The notes beneath the pieces are model-generated. The model had not been told where the DNA came from, did not search any database, and saw only the letters and a list, made by a program, of their open reading frames with translations. The translations under genes and the position numbers were made by a program. Positions 52,688 to 62,060 of a stretch of 64,000 nucleotides of DNA are shown piece by piece. Location of the stretch: contig NZ_JAAMQZ010000012.1 of the NCBI RefSeq assembly GCF_013522825.1, positions 1 to 64,000 on the forward strand. Reading direction: 5' to 3'. Source of the DNA: Stutzerimonas stutzeri. Its GTDB lineage: Bacteria; Pseudomonadota; Gammaproteobacteria; Pseudomonadales; Pseudomonadaceae. Numbering within the stretch: position 1 is the first letter of the stretch; each line of letters starts with the position of its first letter.

Positions 52688-53455
52688 TTAGCGCCCCTTC
52701 CACTGCGGAACGCGCCTCTGGGCAAAGGCCTGAGCCCCCTCCAACGCATCCTCGCTGTTGAATACTTGGTCGATTGACTCTTTCACCTGGGGTCTGGTGG
52801 CGTCTATGCCCTCCTGCGCACATGCCCACATCAGGCGTTTGCTCACGGCCAGCCCCATCGGAGCGTTTTCGGCAATGCGTCGTGCCAGCTCGAGTGCCGT
52901 GTCCAGCACCGCGTTCGGCTCCACCACACGGTTCACCAAGCCCAACTGGTAAGCGCGCTCAGCATCGATGCTGTCGCCAGTCAGCGCGAGCTCTAGGGCA
53001 ATCGCCAATGGAACTCTTGCCGGAAGCAATACACCGGAGCCGGCGGGAAACAGGCCATATTTCACTTCGGGAAGACCAAACTTCGCGTCCCGTGAAGCCA
53101 CTGCCAGATCGCATCCCATCATCAACTCGAGCCCCCCCGCCACCGCCGTGGCATTGATCGCAGCGATGATCGGCTTGGGAAAGCGTCCCTCGATGAACGC
53201 CTCGAAATATGCGGTGGAACGGGGCACGCGATCGCCTGGGCCAGCGGCAAAGGCCTTCAAGTCCATGCCGGCGCAGAATGCCCTGTCTCCTGACGCCGTC
53301 ACCACCACCACGCGTACTTCGTCCGCATGCTGGGCCTGCTCGAAAGCGCTGGAAAGCTCTTCCATTAATTCGGGCGTCAGGGCATTGCGCTGCTCGGGTC
53401 GGTTAAGGGTCAGTATCTCGATAGAACCCTCGCGCCTACGCAACAGAATGGACAT
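52688..53455 (-). CDS. enoyl-CoA hydratase (crotonase)
   Basis: A 255-residue crotonase and the only one in the window with both hydratase glutamates in place (GGLELMMGCD and FGLPEVKYGL), as well as the oxyanion segment FCAGMDLKAF. It is therefore the best candidate for a true 2-enoyl-CoA hydratase. GGAGGAGAC stands before ATG 53455. It follows the aldehyde dehydrogenase gene by 83 nt and precedes the CoA-transferase by 41 nt. Confidence 0.9.
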   Translation of the reverse strand: MSILLRRREGSIEILTLNRPEQRNALTPELMEELSSAFEQAQHADEVRVVVVTASGDRAFCAGMDLKAFAAGPGDRVPRSTAYFEAFIEGRFPKPIIAAINATAVAGGLELMMGCDLAVASRDAKFGLPEVKYGLFPAGSGVLLPARVPLAIALELALTGDSIDAERAYQLGLVNRVVEPNAVLDTALELARRIAENAPMGLAVSKRLMWACAQEGIDATRPQVKESIDQVFNSEDALEGAQAFAQRRVPQWKGR

Positions 53456-53538
53456 GTCTCCTCCATAAACTCATGCTCTTGTTTCGTTGCGAGCGGAATG
53501 CCAGCAGCCACGGCAAGGCCGCCTGGCCCCGCCGGAAT

Positions 53539-55029
53539 TCATCCAATCGGATAGGTAATGGATTTCTCCAGCAGGAACTCCTTGAGCCAATCCTTGCCCA
53601 GCTCACGCCCGATACCGGAGTGCTTATAGCCGCCGAACGGTGCCTTGACGAAAAAGTCGCCGGTGCCACCGTTGATAGCCACCCCGCCGGTACGCAGCTT
53701 CATCGCCAGGCGGAAAGCCGCCGGGCGGTCGGCGGACATCACCGCACCACTGAGGCCGAACTTCGAGGCGTTGGCCAGGCGGATCGCCTCCTCGTCACTG
53801 TCGAAACCGATCACCACGCCGATCGGGCCGAAGACTTCCTCCTGGGCGATCACCGAAGCATTGTCGACGTTGTCGAACAGCGTCGGCTCGTGGAAGAAAC
53901 CGCGCGTCAGGTGTGCCGGACGCTGGCCACCGTAGACCAGCGTAGCCCCGCAATCCAGTCCGGCCTGCACGAACCGCTCAGTCTTGTGCCGCGCGCTTTC
54001 TCGGATCAGCGGGCCGACCACTACGGTCGGATCCGCCGGGTCGCCGATTTTCAGGCAGCCAAGGGTAGCCTTCACCGCCTCGACGAAAGCCGGACGAATC
54101 GAGTTATGCACGATATAGCGAGTCAGCAGCGCGCAACCCTGCCCGGCATGCAGTGACATACTGAAGGCGGCGGTGGCGGCGGCCTTGGCGATGTCCGCGT
54201 CATGGCGGACGATCAGCGCGGACTTGCCGCCCAGCTCCAGGTGGACTTTCTTCAGCGTGCCGGCCGACTGACGCAGGATGGCCTGGCCAACCTGGTCGGA
54301 GCCGGTGAACGTCACCAGGTCCACCCGCGCGTCCTCGCTGAGCATGGCGCCGAGATCAGGGCCGCCATTGATCACGCTGAGCACGCCACGCGGCAACCCC
54401 GCCTCGATGATGATCTCGTTCAGCAACAGGGCGGAGAAGGGAGTGAACTGCGAGGGCTTGAGCACCACGGTGTTGCCGGTCAGCAACGCGGGCACCGCCT
54501 TCACCACGTTGAGCAGGAAGGGGTAGTTGTACGGGGTGATCCCCGCCACCACGCCATACGGCTCGCGCACCACGATGCCCGAGCCCAGCAGTTCTCCAGC
54601 GGCGGGGTCGAAAGGATTGGGTTTCAGTTCGATGGCCACGCCTTCCGGCTCCAGGCGCTGCGCCAGCTGGATCGCATAATCGATGGCCTCCAGCGCCCCG
54701 TTGTACTGGGCGCTGTTGAACAGCATCTGCACCGCGCCGACCTCGGCGGTCAGCAGTTGCTTGATCAGCGCCTCGCGCTTGACGATGGCCGCGCGCAGGC
54801 GGCGGATCGCCTCGATCCGCGCCTCGACTGGCAGCTGCGGCCATGGGCCTTCGTCGAAGGCCCGCCGCGCCGCCGCCAGGGCCAGGTCCAGCTCCGCGCG
54901 ACCGGCAAGCGGTGCCTCGCCAATGACTTCCTCGGTGGCAGGGTTGATCACCGGCTCGTAGCCCTCGGTCGGCTGCACCCATTCGCCATCGATGTAGAAG
55001 GATTGGATATCGGTAAAAGCGATGCTCAT
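53539..55029 (-). CDS. NAD(P)-dependent aldehyde dehydrogenase
   Basis: A 496-residue aldehyde dehydrogenase with catalytic Glu265 in LELGGKS, nucleophile Cys299 in HAGQGCA, the cofactor motif FTGSDQVGQ and EEVFGPIG. It turns an aldehyde into the acid. It starts 17 nt after the GMC oxidoreductase stop, so the two form an alcohol-to-acid pair like LaoA/LaoB of Pseudomonas aeruginosa long-chain alcohol oxidation. Confidence 0.93.
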   Translation of the reverse strand: MSIAFTDIQSFYIDGEWVQPTEGYEPVINPATEEVIGEAPLAGRAELDLALAAARRAFDEGPWPQLPVEARIEAIRRLRAAIVKREALIKQLLTAEVGAVQMLFNSAQYNGALEAIDYAIQLAQRLEPEGVAIELKPNPFDPAAGELLGSGIVVREPYGVVAGITPYNYPFLLNVVKAVPALLTGNTVVLKPSQFTPFSALLLNEIIIEAGLPRGVLSVINGGPDLGAMLSEDARVDLVTFTGSDQVGQAILRQSAGTLKKVHLELGGKSALIVRHDADIAKAAATAAFSMSLHAGQGCALLTRYIVHNSIRPAFVEAVKATLGCLKIGDPADPTVVVGPLIRESARHKTERFVQAGLDCGATLVYGGQRPAHLTRGFFHEPTLFDNVDNASVIAQEEVFGPIGVVIGFDSDEEAIRLANASKFGLSGAVMSADRPAAFRLAMKLRTGGVAINGGTGDFFVKAPFGGYKHSGIGRELGKDWLKEFLLEKSITYPIG

Positions 55030-55046
55030 GGCTGTCTCTCTTGTGA

Positions 55047-56699
55047 TTATTCGTGCAGTTGCGCCAAGACCTGGCGAGTGGCGTCGGCCGGCTTGGCCAG
55101 GCCGGCAGTGATGATCTCCGCGGCGCGCAAGGCGATGGCCATGGCCGGTGCATTGGTGTTGCCCGAGGGTAGCGTCGGCATGATCGAGGTATCGACCACC
55201 CGCACGCCCTCCACCCCGCGCACACGTAGCTCGGGATCGACCACCGAATCGGCATCGCCGCCCATGCGGCAGGTGCCAGCGACGTGGTAGGCGGTTCGGC
55301 CGATGCGCAGTGCCGCCTCGAGCAACTCCTCGTCGCTGCGGTACTGCGGGCCAGGCACAAGCTCCTCGACCACCAGCGCTGCCAGCGCCGGCTGTGCGAC
55401 CAGCCTGCGCACCCAGCGGATCAGGGCCACGGCGGCGGTTCGATCAACCTGCGATGCCAGGTAGTTGGCCTTGATCGCCGGCGCGGCGGCGGGATCGGCG
55501 CTGCGGATCGTCAGTTCGCCCTGGCTCTCGGGACGGGTGAAGTAGCTGTAGAAAGTCAGGCCATGCTCCTTTTCCGGCACCACCTGGTTGTTCCTGGCCA
55601 CCGCCAGGGAATGCAGGCTGACGCCGATCTGCGCATCGGCACGCTCGACCTCCGGGCGTGTCCTGACGAAGCCGCCCGCCTCATGCGCGGCGTGGCTGAG
55701 CGGGCCGCCGCTGGCCGTGTAGTACTGCCACAGCGAACCCAGCAGGCCAAGGCCACGGAAGGCCCGGTTGAGGCTGCCGCTGCGCACCCGGTATTGCAGG
55801 GGCAGGCAGACGTGCTCGCGCAGGTTCCGGCCGACCTGCGCACGGTCGGCGACCACGTCGATGCCATGCTGGCGCAGCAGTTGCGCCGGGCCGATGCCGG
55901 AGAGTTGCAACAGTTTTGGCGACTCGATGGCACCAGCGCTGAGGATCACCTCGCGGCCAACACCGATCTCGCGCGTGCCGCGCTTGTCCCTGAGGCTGAC
56001 ATTGGCGACGCGCGTGCCGGTGAAGTTGATTTTCAGCACATCGGTGGCAGTCAGCACGGTGAGATTGGCGCGCCCGCGGATGGGCTGCAGGAACGCTCGC
56101 GCAGCGCTGAAGCGCTGGCCGTGCCAGGTGTTCTGCGGCTGGTAGCCGAACGCGCCGCTCTCCACTGTGGCGACATCGTTGGTGTCGGCTACCCGTGGCG
56201 TGCCGCACTGCTCTGCGGCGGAGATCACCGCCTCGCACAGCGGCGAGCCGGCAGGATGGATGCTGACCTTGAGCGGGCCGCCGACGCCACGCCACGGCGC
56301 AGCACCGAGCTGGTGATCCTCCAGGGCAACGAACTGCCGACCGATATCCTTCCAGCCCCAGCCAACGCAACCGGCAGCCTCCCAGGCGTCATAGTCGGCC
56401 GGAGCGCCGCGCACATAGACCATGCCGTTGATCGAACTGGAGCCGCCCAGGGTACGGCCTTTCAGCCACAGTTCTTCGGGCTGGCCGGTACCCGGATCGA
56501 TCTGGTAATCCCAGACATGCCTGTTGCCCGCGACCAGCAGTTTGCCGATGCCACGCGGCATCCTGATCATCGGGTCGGTGTCGGCAGGGCCGCTCTCGAC
56601 CAGCAGAACGGAAACGCCGGAATCGGCGGACAGCCGGTTGGCCAGCACACAACCGGCCGAGCCTGCACCAACGATGATGAAGTCATATTGCTCTTGCAT
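55047..56699 (-). CDS. GMC-family FAD alcohol dehydrogenase
   Basis: A 550-residue glucose-methanol-choline oxidoreductase. The FAD-binding motif is IIVGAGSAGC near residue 8, GRTLGGSSSINGM is the GMC signature 1, and the active-site histidine and asparagine lie in AYHVAGTCRMG and SGNTNAP. It oxidises a primary alcohol to an aldehyde. It leads the minus-strand operon 56699-51447 and has an operator 39 nt before its start. The substrate is probably hydrophobic, as for AlkJ and LaoA. Confidence 0.92.
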   Translation of the reverse strand: MQEQYDFIIVGAGSAGCVLANRLSADSGVSVLLVESGPADTDPMIRMPRGIGKLLVAGNRHVWDYQIDPGTGQPEELWLKGRTLGGSSSINGMVYVRGAPADYDAWEAAGCVGWGWKDIGRQFVALEDHQLGAAPWRGVGGPLKVSIHPAGSPLCEAVISAAEQCGTPRVADTNDVATVESGAFGYQPQNTWHGQRFSAARAFLQPIRGRANLTVLTATDVLKINFTGTRVANVSLRDKRGTREIGVGREVILSAGAIESPKLLQLSGIGPAQLLRQHGIDVVADRAQVGRNLREHVCLPLQYRVRSGSLNRAFRGLGLLGSLWQYYTASGGPLSHAAHEAGGFVRTRPEVERADAQIGVSLHSLAVARNNQVVPEKEHGLTFYSYFTRPESQGELTIRSADPAAAPAIKANYLASQVDRTAAVALIRWVRRLVAQPALAALVVEELVPGPQYRSDEELLEAALRIGRTAYHVAGTCRMGGDADSVVDPELRVRGVEGVRVVDTSIMPTLPSGNTNAPAMAIALRAAEIITAGLAKPADATRQVLAQLHE

Positions 56700-56738
56700 G
56701 GCAGGTACCTGATTCTTGTTCTTTTACGTTACCAGCAA

Positions 56739-56753
56739 GTAACATATCATCAG
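56739..56753. promoter_or_regulatory. operator copy 10 (GTAAC-N5-ATCAG)
   Basis: GTAACATATCATCAG lies 39 nt before the GMC oxidoreductase start and beyond the stop of the ABC binding protein. This separates two minus-strand units that would otherwise look like one operon. Confidence 0.68.
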
Positions 56754-56796
56754 TTTTACGCCTGCACCAATGCCTTTTCACAGCAAAGTCAAGGGA

Positions 56797-57993
56797 TCAT
56801 TCCGGCCCTTCGGGACTACGCTCCCAGCGCACTTCCTTCTCGGTGGGCGCAGCTACCTCGCCCTCCATCCAGTCGAGGATTTCGAAGTAATCCTGTTTCA
56901 GCTCGTCCTTGATGACCTCGGCCCGCGGTTTGACCCTGACCACATACATGCTCTGCAGGTTCTGGTGATCCAGGGCACGCCATTTCTGCTCGTCCTTGAG
57001 CAGGCGATAAGTGTGGTCGTTCAAGGCTGCGATCACGGCCGCCGACTCCGTCGTACCAGCACGCGCCACGGCATCGGCCCACTGCCGCACGATGCCGTAG
57101 GCCGACGCGGCAGCGCTGGACGGGTAACCCTGGTAGCGCCCGATGTAGTCGGCGACGAAGCGCTTGCCACGATCATTACCCTCACGCTCAGGCACCCGCC
57201 AAGTCCAAGTATCGGTACCGATCACCCCGCTCATCAGTGCCGGTCCGGCCTGCTCGACCATGTCCTGACTGAGGTTGGGCACCACCACCTGCATGCGCTC
57301 GTTGAGCCGCAGGTCGTGAACCATGCGCATGGCATTCACCACGTCCGTGCCGTAGAGCATCAGAATCAGCACATCGGCATTGCTCTGCTCCGCCTGCTTG
57401 AGCGCCTCGCGGTAGTGACCCCGGGTCGACCGGTCGCGGCTGCGCGAAGCCACGTCCAGGTCGCTGCTGCGACCACTGGGGATGACATCGTCGCCGGTGA
57501 TGATGAAGTAGCGCGTTCCCGGCAACGTGGTTTCCAGGTACTCCATCAGCAGGTTATTGGCCATCCGCGCGCTCGCGCCTTCACGGAACAGATAGTCGTG
57601 GCCGGCACGCCCGGTCACCCGGTTGGCATAGGCGGTGGGGACGAAGTACGGCAAGCGCAGCTTGCGCGCGCGCTCGCCGGCGGCGATGACTTCGTCGCTG
57701 GACGCACCCCCCATCAACATCACGGCGCCATCAGCCGCCAGGCGCTCGACATTCTGCACCGCCCGATCGGGCGTGGCGCCACTGTTGCGGCTGACCAGCT
57801 TGAGTGGCCGCCCCAGAATGCCCCCTTCGCGGTTGATCTCCTCTACCGCCATCAGCGCCCCACGCTTTTGCGAAAGCCCCTCCCACTTGTAGCTCCCGGT
57901 ACTGGGGTAACTAAGACCGATCACCAGGGGCGCGGCGGCGAGCGATTGCAGTTGCAGGCCAAAAAAAGACAATACGGCGATCAGGATTCTCAT
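56797..57993 (-). CDS. ABC-type periplasmic binding protein, orphan
   Basis: A 398-residue branched-chain amino acid type binding protein (periplasmic-binding-protein type I fold) with a signal peptide (MRILIAVLSFFGLQLQSLAA) and the usual opening IGLSYPSTGSYKWEG, then EINREGGILGRPLKL. No permease or ATPase gene lies near it, so it may capture the substrate, act as a sensor domain, or use a transporter encoded elsewhere. AAGGAGACGGGC precedes ATG 57993. It follows the SCP-2 thiolase-like gene by 83 nt. Confidence 0.87.
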   Translation of the reverse strand: MRILIAVLSFFGLQLQSLAAAPLVIGLSYPSTGSYKWEGLSQKRGALMAVEEINREGGILGRPLKLVSRNSGATPDRAVQNVERLAADGAVMLMGGASSDEVIAAGERARKLRLPYFVPTAYANRVTGRAGHDYLFREGASARMANNLLMEYLETTLPGTRYFIITGDDVIPSGRSSDLDVASRSRDRSTRGHYREALKQAEQSNADVLILMLYGTDVVNAMRMVHDLRLNERMQVVVPNLSQDMVEQAGPALMSGVIGTDTWTWRVPEREGNDRGKRFVADYIGRYQGYPSSAAASAYGIVRQWADAVARAGTTESAAVIAALNDHTYRLLKDEQKWRALDHQNLQSMYVVRVKPRAEVIKDELKQDYFEILDWMEGEVAAPTEKEVRWERSPEGPE

Positions 57994-58076
57994 GCCCGTC
58001 TCCTTGAGCTTTTGTTTTTATGGTTATCCAGGATCTTTTCCATCCGCTCATGTCGTATTGCACGAGCAATCAGGAA

Positions 58077-59261
58077 TCACTCACGCGACAGCAGTACCGC
58101 ACCAGCCAGAGGCCCCCCGCCATTACTGGCCACGGCCAGTTTCGGCTGCCCTGGCACCTGCCTCGCCTCGCCCTCGCCACGCAACTGCACCACCGCCTCG
58201 TGCACATGGCCAAGACCATGCAGGCGACCGGCCGATAGCTGACCGCCGTGGGTCGCCAGGGGCAGTTCGCCATCGAGGGCGATACGCTGGCCTCCTTCGA
58301 CGAAGGCCGCCGCCTCGCCCCGCCCGCAGAAGCCCAATCCCTCCAGCCAGAGCAAGGTGAGGAAGCTGAAGCCGTCATACAGCTCGGCCACATCCACATC
58401 GGCCGGCTTGTAGTCGGTTCGGCTCCACAGACGCTTGCCACAGGCTTCGGCACTGTAACGGGTGAGATCATCCATCTGATCCCAGGCATCCCGGCCACTG
58501 AACGGGCCACAGATGGATTCGACGAACACCGGTTTGCTGCGTAGATCCGGCGCCGTGTCACGATGTGAAACGATAAGCACGGTAGCCCCATCCACCGGCA
58601 CATCGCAGTCGAACAGGCACAGCGGCGTGGAAATCATCCGGGTGCTCATGTACTGGTCGAGGCTCAGCGGGTCGCGATAGACCGCCTTGGGGTTGAGCAT
58701 GGCGTTACGCCGAGCGTTCAGGGCAATGGCCGCCAACTGTTCCCGGCGGGTACCGAATTCATGGAAATAACGGCTGGCGGCAAGGGCCACCCAGTTGGCG
58801 GCGGAGGTGGCCTGGAACGGCACCAAGAACTCACCGAAACCGGATACCCGTGGCGCCGAGCCCCCCACAGTGCTGGAGCGCACACCCTGCGCCAGGGCGC
58901 TGGACTCGGTTACGGTACGAAAGCACAGAACATGGCGAGCCTGACCCGAGGCCACAGCCATGCAGGCATTGATCAAACCGCTCATCTGGGTGGCTTCGTT
59001 GCCCGCGCAATACCAGTTCAGCTCCAGGCCCAAGGCTTCCTTGACCTGGCCAATGGAAACCGGCGAGAAGGCCGGCATGTCGGCACGATAGCCCGGCCAG
59101 CTGGCCACTCCGTCTATCTGGCTGCGATCGAGCCCTGCATCCGTCAATGCTGCGAGAATGGCTTCCAAAGTAAGATCCAACCCCGTGCGCCCCAACCTGC
59201 GCCCCACGGCCGACTGGCCAATCCCGGAAATGATCGCTGTTCGTTCCAGAGCCGACACCAT
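58077..59261 (-). CDS. SCP-2 thiolase-like protein / Ltp2-type
   Basis: A 394-residue thiolase-superfamily protein of the SCP-x/lipid-transfer type. It opens with TAIISGIGQSAVGRR and carries AELYDGFSFLTLLWLEGLGF and LPLATHGGQLSAGRLHG. The nucleophile area reads WYCAGNEATQ and does not match CASG, so thiolytic activity is doubtful. It is distinct from the 46439 protein, and each leads its own operon. AGAGGAAGC precedes the start. The DUF35 protein at 5116 may serve both. Confidence 0.82.
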   Translation of the reverse strand: MVSALERTAIISGIGQSAVGRRLGRTGLDLTLEAILAALTDAGLDRSQIDGVASWPGYRADMPAFSPVSIGQVKEALGLELNWYCAGNEATQMSGLINACMAVASGQARHVLCFRTVTESSALAQGVRSSTVGGSAPRVSGFGEFLVPFQATSAANWVALAASRYFHEFGTRREQLAAIALNARRNAMLNPKAVYRDPLSLDQYMSTRMISTPLCLFDCDVPVDGATVLIVSHRDTAPDLRSKPVFVESICGPFSGRDAWDQMDDLTRYSAEACGKRLWSRTDYKPADVDVAELYDGFSFLTLLWLEGLGFCGRGEAAAFVEGGQRIALDGELPLATHGGQLSAGRLHGLGHVHEAVVQLRGEGEARQVPGQPKLAVASNGGGPLAGAVLLSRE

Positions 59262-59361
59262 GGAGCTTCCTCTTTTGCTTGTTATCAGATTTCGGGCAGG
59301 TTCCCAGGAGCCACTCGAGAGAGTATTGACCCCCCATCCAGACTGCGGCAGACTCTAAAAA

Positions 59362-59376
59362 ATGTCAAACAGTCAG
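59362..59376. promoter_or_regulatory. operator copy 11 (ATGTC-N5-GTCAG)
   Basis: ATGTCAAACAGTCAG lies between the divergent SCP-2 thiolase-like gene (100 nt) and the acyl-CoA synthetase gene (122 nt). The right half is perfect and the left half has two changes, making it one of the weakest members. Confidence 0.55.
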
Positions 59377-59498
59377 TTTTTCTAAGGATAGCTCACGCAA
59401 TCAATGCGGCAAAACCGACTGCGGGATGATAGCGGAACGGCTTCTCGTCCCAGGCTCGACGAGAAGCGCCTACAAAAACAACATCGAGGTCCAGATAT

Positions 59499-61124
59499 AT
59501 GTCAGCACGCGAACCCGGCTGGAGCACTGATCAGGTCGACACCATCAACGCCGTACTGCAACGCTCTACGGAGAAGTACGGCGACCGCCAATTCCTCGAG
59601 TTCCTTGGCGAGACCTACAGCTTCGCCGACCTGAACCGGGCTGCCTGCCGCCTGGCCAATGGGCTAAAAGGCCTGGGAGTGAGCAAAGGTCAGACCGTCG
59701 TCACCATCCTCGACAATTCGGCCGACGCCGTCGTCATCTGGTTCGCCATCAACAAGCTCGGCGCGATAAGCGTGCCGGTGAACACCGCACTAAAGGGCGA
59801 TTTCCTGCGCCATCAGGTATCCGACGCCGATGCTGCCGTAGTGATCGCCGAACACGATTATGCCGAGCGCGTGGCCAACATCGCCGACAAGCTGCCCAAC
59901 CTGGAAACCCTGGTCTATCGCGGCACCACGCCCGACCTGGTGTTTAACAAGCAACTGCTACCCTGGGCCGGCCTGCTCAGCGACGACACCAGCGAACCCG
60001 AGGTTGATGTGCAACCTGGCGATTTGGCCATGCTCATCTATACCGGTGGCACCACCGGCCCGTCCAAAGGCTGCATGATCAGCCACAACTATACGTGCAG
60101 CCTGGCGCGACAGATGCTGATGATCACCAATCGCGATGAAACAACCATCACCTGGACGCCGCTACCGCTGTTCCACTTCAATGCCGTGGCCACCAGCGTC
60201 CTGTGCAACATGATGGTCGGCGCCCAGGTCGCCATCTACCCACGCTTCTCGGTGTCCAATTTCTGGCCGGAAATCGAACGTACCGGTGCCAATGACGTGG
60301 GTCTGCTGGCGGCGATGATGCCGATGCTGGCCGGCGCGCCGGACAACGACGCAATGAAGCGCTGCTACGGCCAGATCAAAGGCGTATGGGGCGCACCTTT
60401 CCCGGAACCAGTGCAGCAGGCATGGAAGACGCGCTTCGGCGTCACCCACACCGTTGTCGGCGGCTTCGGCCTGAGCGAATGCTCGCTGCCGACCATCCTG
60501 CCATTCGGTACGCCGATGCGGCCGAACAGCTCCGGTAAGCGCAACACGGAATACTTCGACGTACGCATCGTCGATGACCACGACAACGAACTGCCGCCCA
60601 ACACCCCCGGCGAGATCATCGTCCGTCCGCGCAAGCCTCACATCATGTTCGAGGGCTACTGGAAGCGTCCGGAAGATACCCTCAAGGTCATGCGCAACAT
60701 GTGGTTCCACACCGGCGACATCGGCATGTTCGACGAGGATGACTACTTCTACTTCCTCGACCGCAAGAAGGACTACCTGCGCCGCCGTGGCGAGAACATT
60801 TCCAGCTTCGAGGTGGAAAGCGCCTTCCTCCAGCATCCGGCTGTGGACGAAGTGGCCGCCCACGCAGTGCTCTCCGATCTGGGCGAGGATGAACTGAAGG
60901 TGACCATCACCCTCAAGCCGGACACCAGCCTGAGCGAGGTAGACCTGTGCCACTGGGCTGCCGAACAGATGCCCTACTACGCAGTGCCGCGCTATATCGA
61001 GTTCCGCAGCGCCCTGCCGAAGAGCCCCCTGGGTCGCGTCTACAAGTTCCAGCTGCGTGACGAAGGCGTCACCACCACCACCTGGGATCGTGAAAAGGCC
61101 GGTTTCAAGCTCAATAAGCGCTGA
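59499..61124 (+). CDS. acyl-CoA synthetase (AMP-forming)
   Basis: A 541-residue ANL enzyme with LIYTGGTTGPSKG, WFHTGDIGMFDEDDYF, DRKKDYLRRRGENIS and the terminal lysine in GRVYKFQLRD. It resembles crotonobetaine/carnitine-CoA ligase-like and steroid-CoA ligase-like branches more than long-chain FadD. It is the third acyl-CoA synthetase in the window and leads an operon with an alpha/beta hydrolase that starts 19 nt downstream. Confidence 0.91.
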   Translation: MSAREPGWSTDQVDTINAVLQRSTEKYGDRQFLEFLGETYSFADLNRAACRLANGLKGLGVSKGQTVVTILDNSADAVVIWFAINKLGAISVPVNTALKGDFLRHQVSDADAAVVIAEHDYAERVANIADKLPNLETLVYRGTTPDLVFNKQLLPWAGLLSDDTSEPEVDVQPGDLAMLIYTGGTTGPSKGCMISHNYTCSLARQMLMITNRDETTITWTPLPLFHFNAVATSVLCNMMVGAQVAIYPRFSVSNFWPEIERTGANDVGLLAAMMPMLAGAPDNDAMKRCYGQIKGVWGAPFPEPVQQAWKTRFGVTHTVVGGFGLSECSLPTILPFGTPMRPNSSGKRNTEYFDVRIVDDHDNELPPNTPGEIIVRPRKPHIMFEGYWKRPEDTLKVMRNMWFHTGDIGMFDEDDYFYFLDRKKDYLRRRGENISSFEVESAFLQHPAVDEVAAHAVLSDLGEDELKVTITLKPDTSLSEVDLCHWAAEQMPYYAVPRYIEFRSALPKSPLGRVYKFQLRDEGVTTTTWDREKAGFKLNKR

Positions 61125-61143
61125 AGGTGCTGGAAGGAACCAA

Positions 61144-62001
61144 ATGACAGGAACAAGCACCTACTTCACAGGTGGCTCGGGCAACCGCTTGGCGGCGGAT
61201 GTCTCGGGCCCGAAAGGCGCTCCCCCGGTGATCCTTCTCCATGGTGGCGGGCAAACCCGCCACTCTTGGGCGCGAGCACACAAGGTACTAGCCGCCAAGG
61301 GTTATCGGGTGATTTCCCTGGACGCTCGCGGCCATGGCGAATCCGACTGGCCCGAGGACGGTGACTACAGCACAGACGCGCAGGTCGACGATCTGCTTGC
61401 CGTCATCGCCACTCTTGGCGAACGCCCCGCCTTGGTGGGCGCGTCCATGGGTGGCGTGCAGTCGCTGATCGCCTGCGGACACCATACCGGCCTCGCTTCG
61501 GCGCTCATTCTTGTAGATGTCACACCACGCCTTGAAATCCAAGGTATCGAGCACATCATCGGTTTCATGACCCGGCACCCGGAAGGCTTCGCCTCCTTGG
61601 AGCAGGCCGCCGAAGTAGTCGCCGCCTACAACCCGAACAGACGCCCATCGCGCGATCTCAACGGTCTCAGCAAGAACCTGCGTCAACGCGACGATGGCCG
61701 CTGGTACTGGCACTGGGATCCGCGTTTCATGCAAGGCAACCACCTAGAGAAGGTCACGCGGATCGGCCAGCAGATGAAGGCCGCCGCAAGCGGTGTCGAG
61801 ATTCCTACGCTACTGGTGCGTGGCCGGCAGAGCGACGTGGTCAGCCCCGAGGGTGTACGAGAGCTACGCGAAATGCTGCCACACCTCGACTTCGTCGATA
61901 TCGAGGGCGCGGGACACATGGTCGCTGGTGACAAGAACGATCTGTTCAACGGAGCCATTATCGAGTTTCTGCAACGACATCATCCATTGCCCCTCCCCTG
62001 A
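61144..62001 (+). CDS. alpha/beta hydrolase
   Basis: A 285-residue alpha/beta hydrolase with HGGGQTRHSW at the oxyanion site, nucleophile Ser101 in GASMGG, an acid in VRGRQSDVV and His in GAGHMVAGD. It is unlike the 40200/47766 pair, so it is not part of that duplication. GGAAGGAACC precedes ATG 61144. It could be a peroxidase-like or esterase-type hydrolase; the reaction cannot be decided. It is convergent with the thioesterase. Confidence 0.88.
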   Translation: MTGTSTYFTGGSGNRLAADVSGPKGAPPVILLHGGGQTRHSWARAHKVLAAKGYRVISLDARGHGESDWPEDGDYSTDAQVDDLLAVIATLGERPALVGASMGGVQSLIACGHHTGLASALILVDVTPRLEIQGIEHIIGFMTRHPEGFASLEQAAEVVAAYNPNRRPSRDLNGLSKNLRQRDDGRWYWHWDPRFMQGNHLEKVTRIGQQMKAAASGVEIPTLLVRGRQSDVVSPEGVRELREMLPHLDFVDIEGAGHMVAGDKNDLFNGAIIEFLQRHHPLPLP

Positions 62002-62060
62002 GCGCATTCGCTCCATGGTCCGGAACCAGGCGGCCAGCGTCATGGCCCAGCATCCATCGG

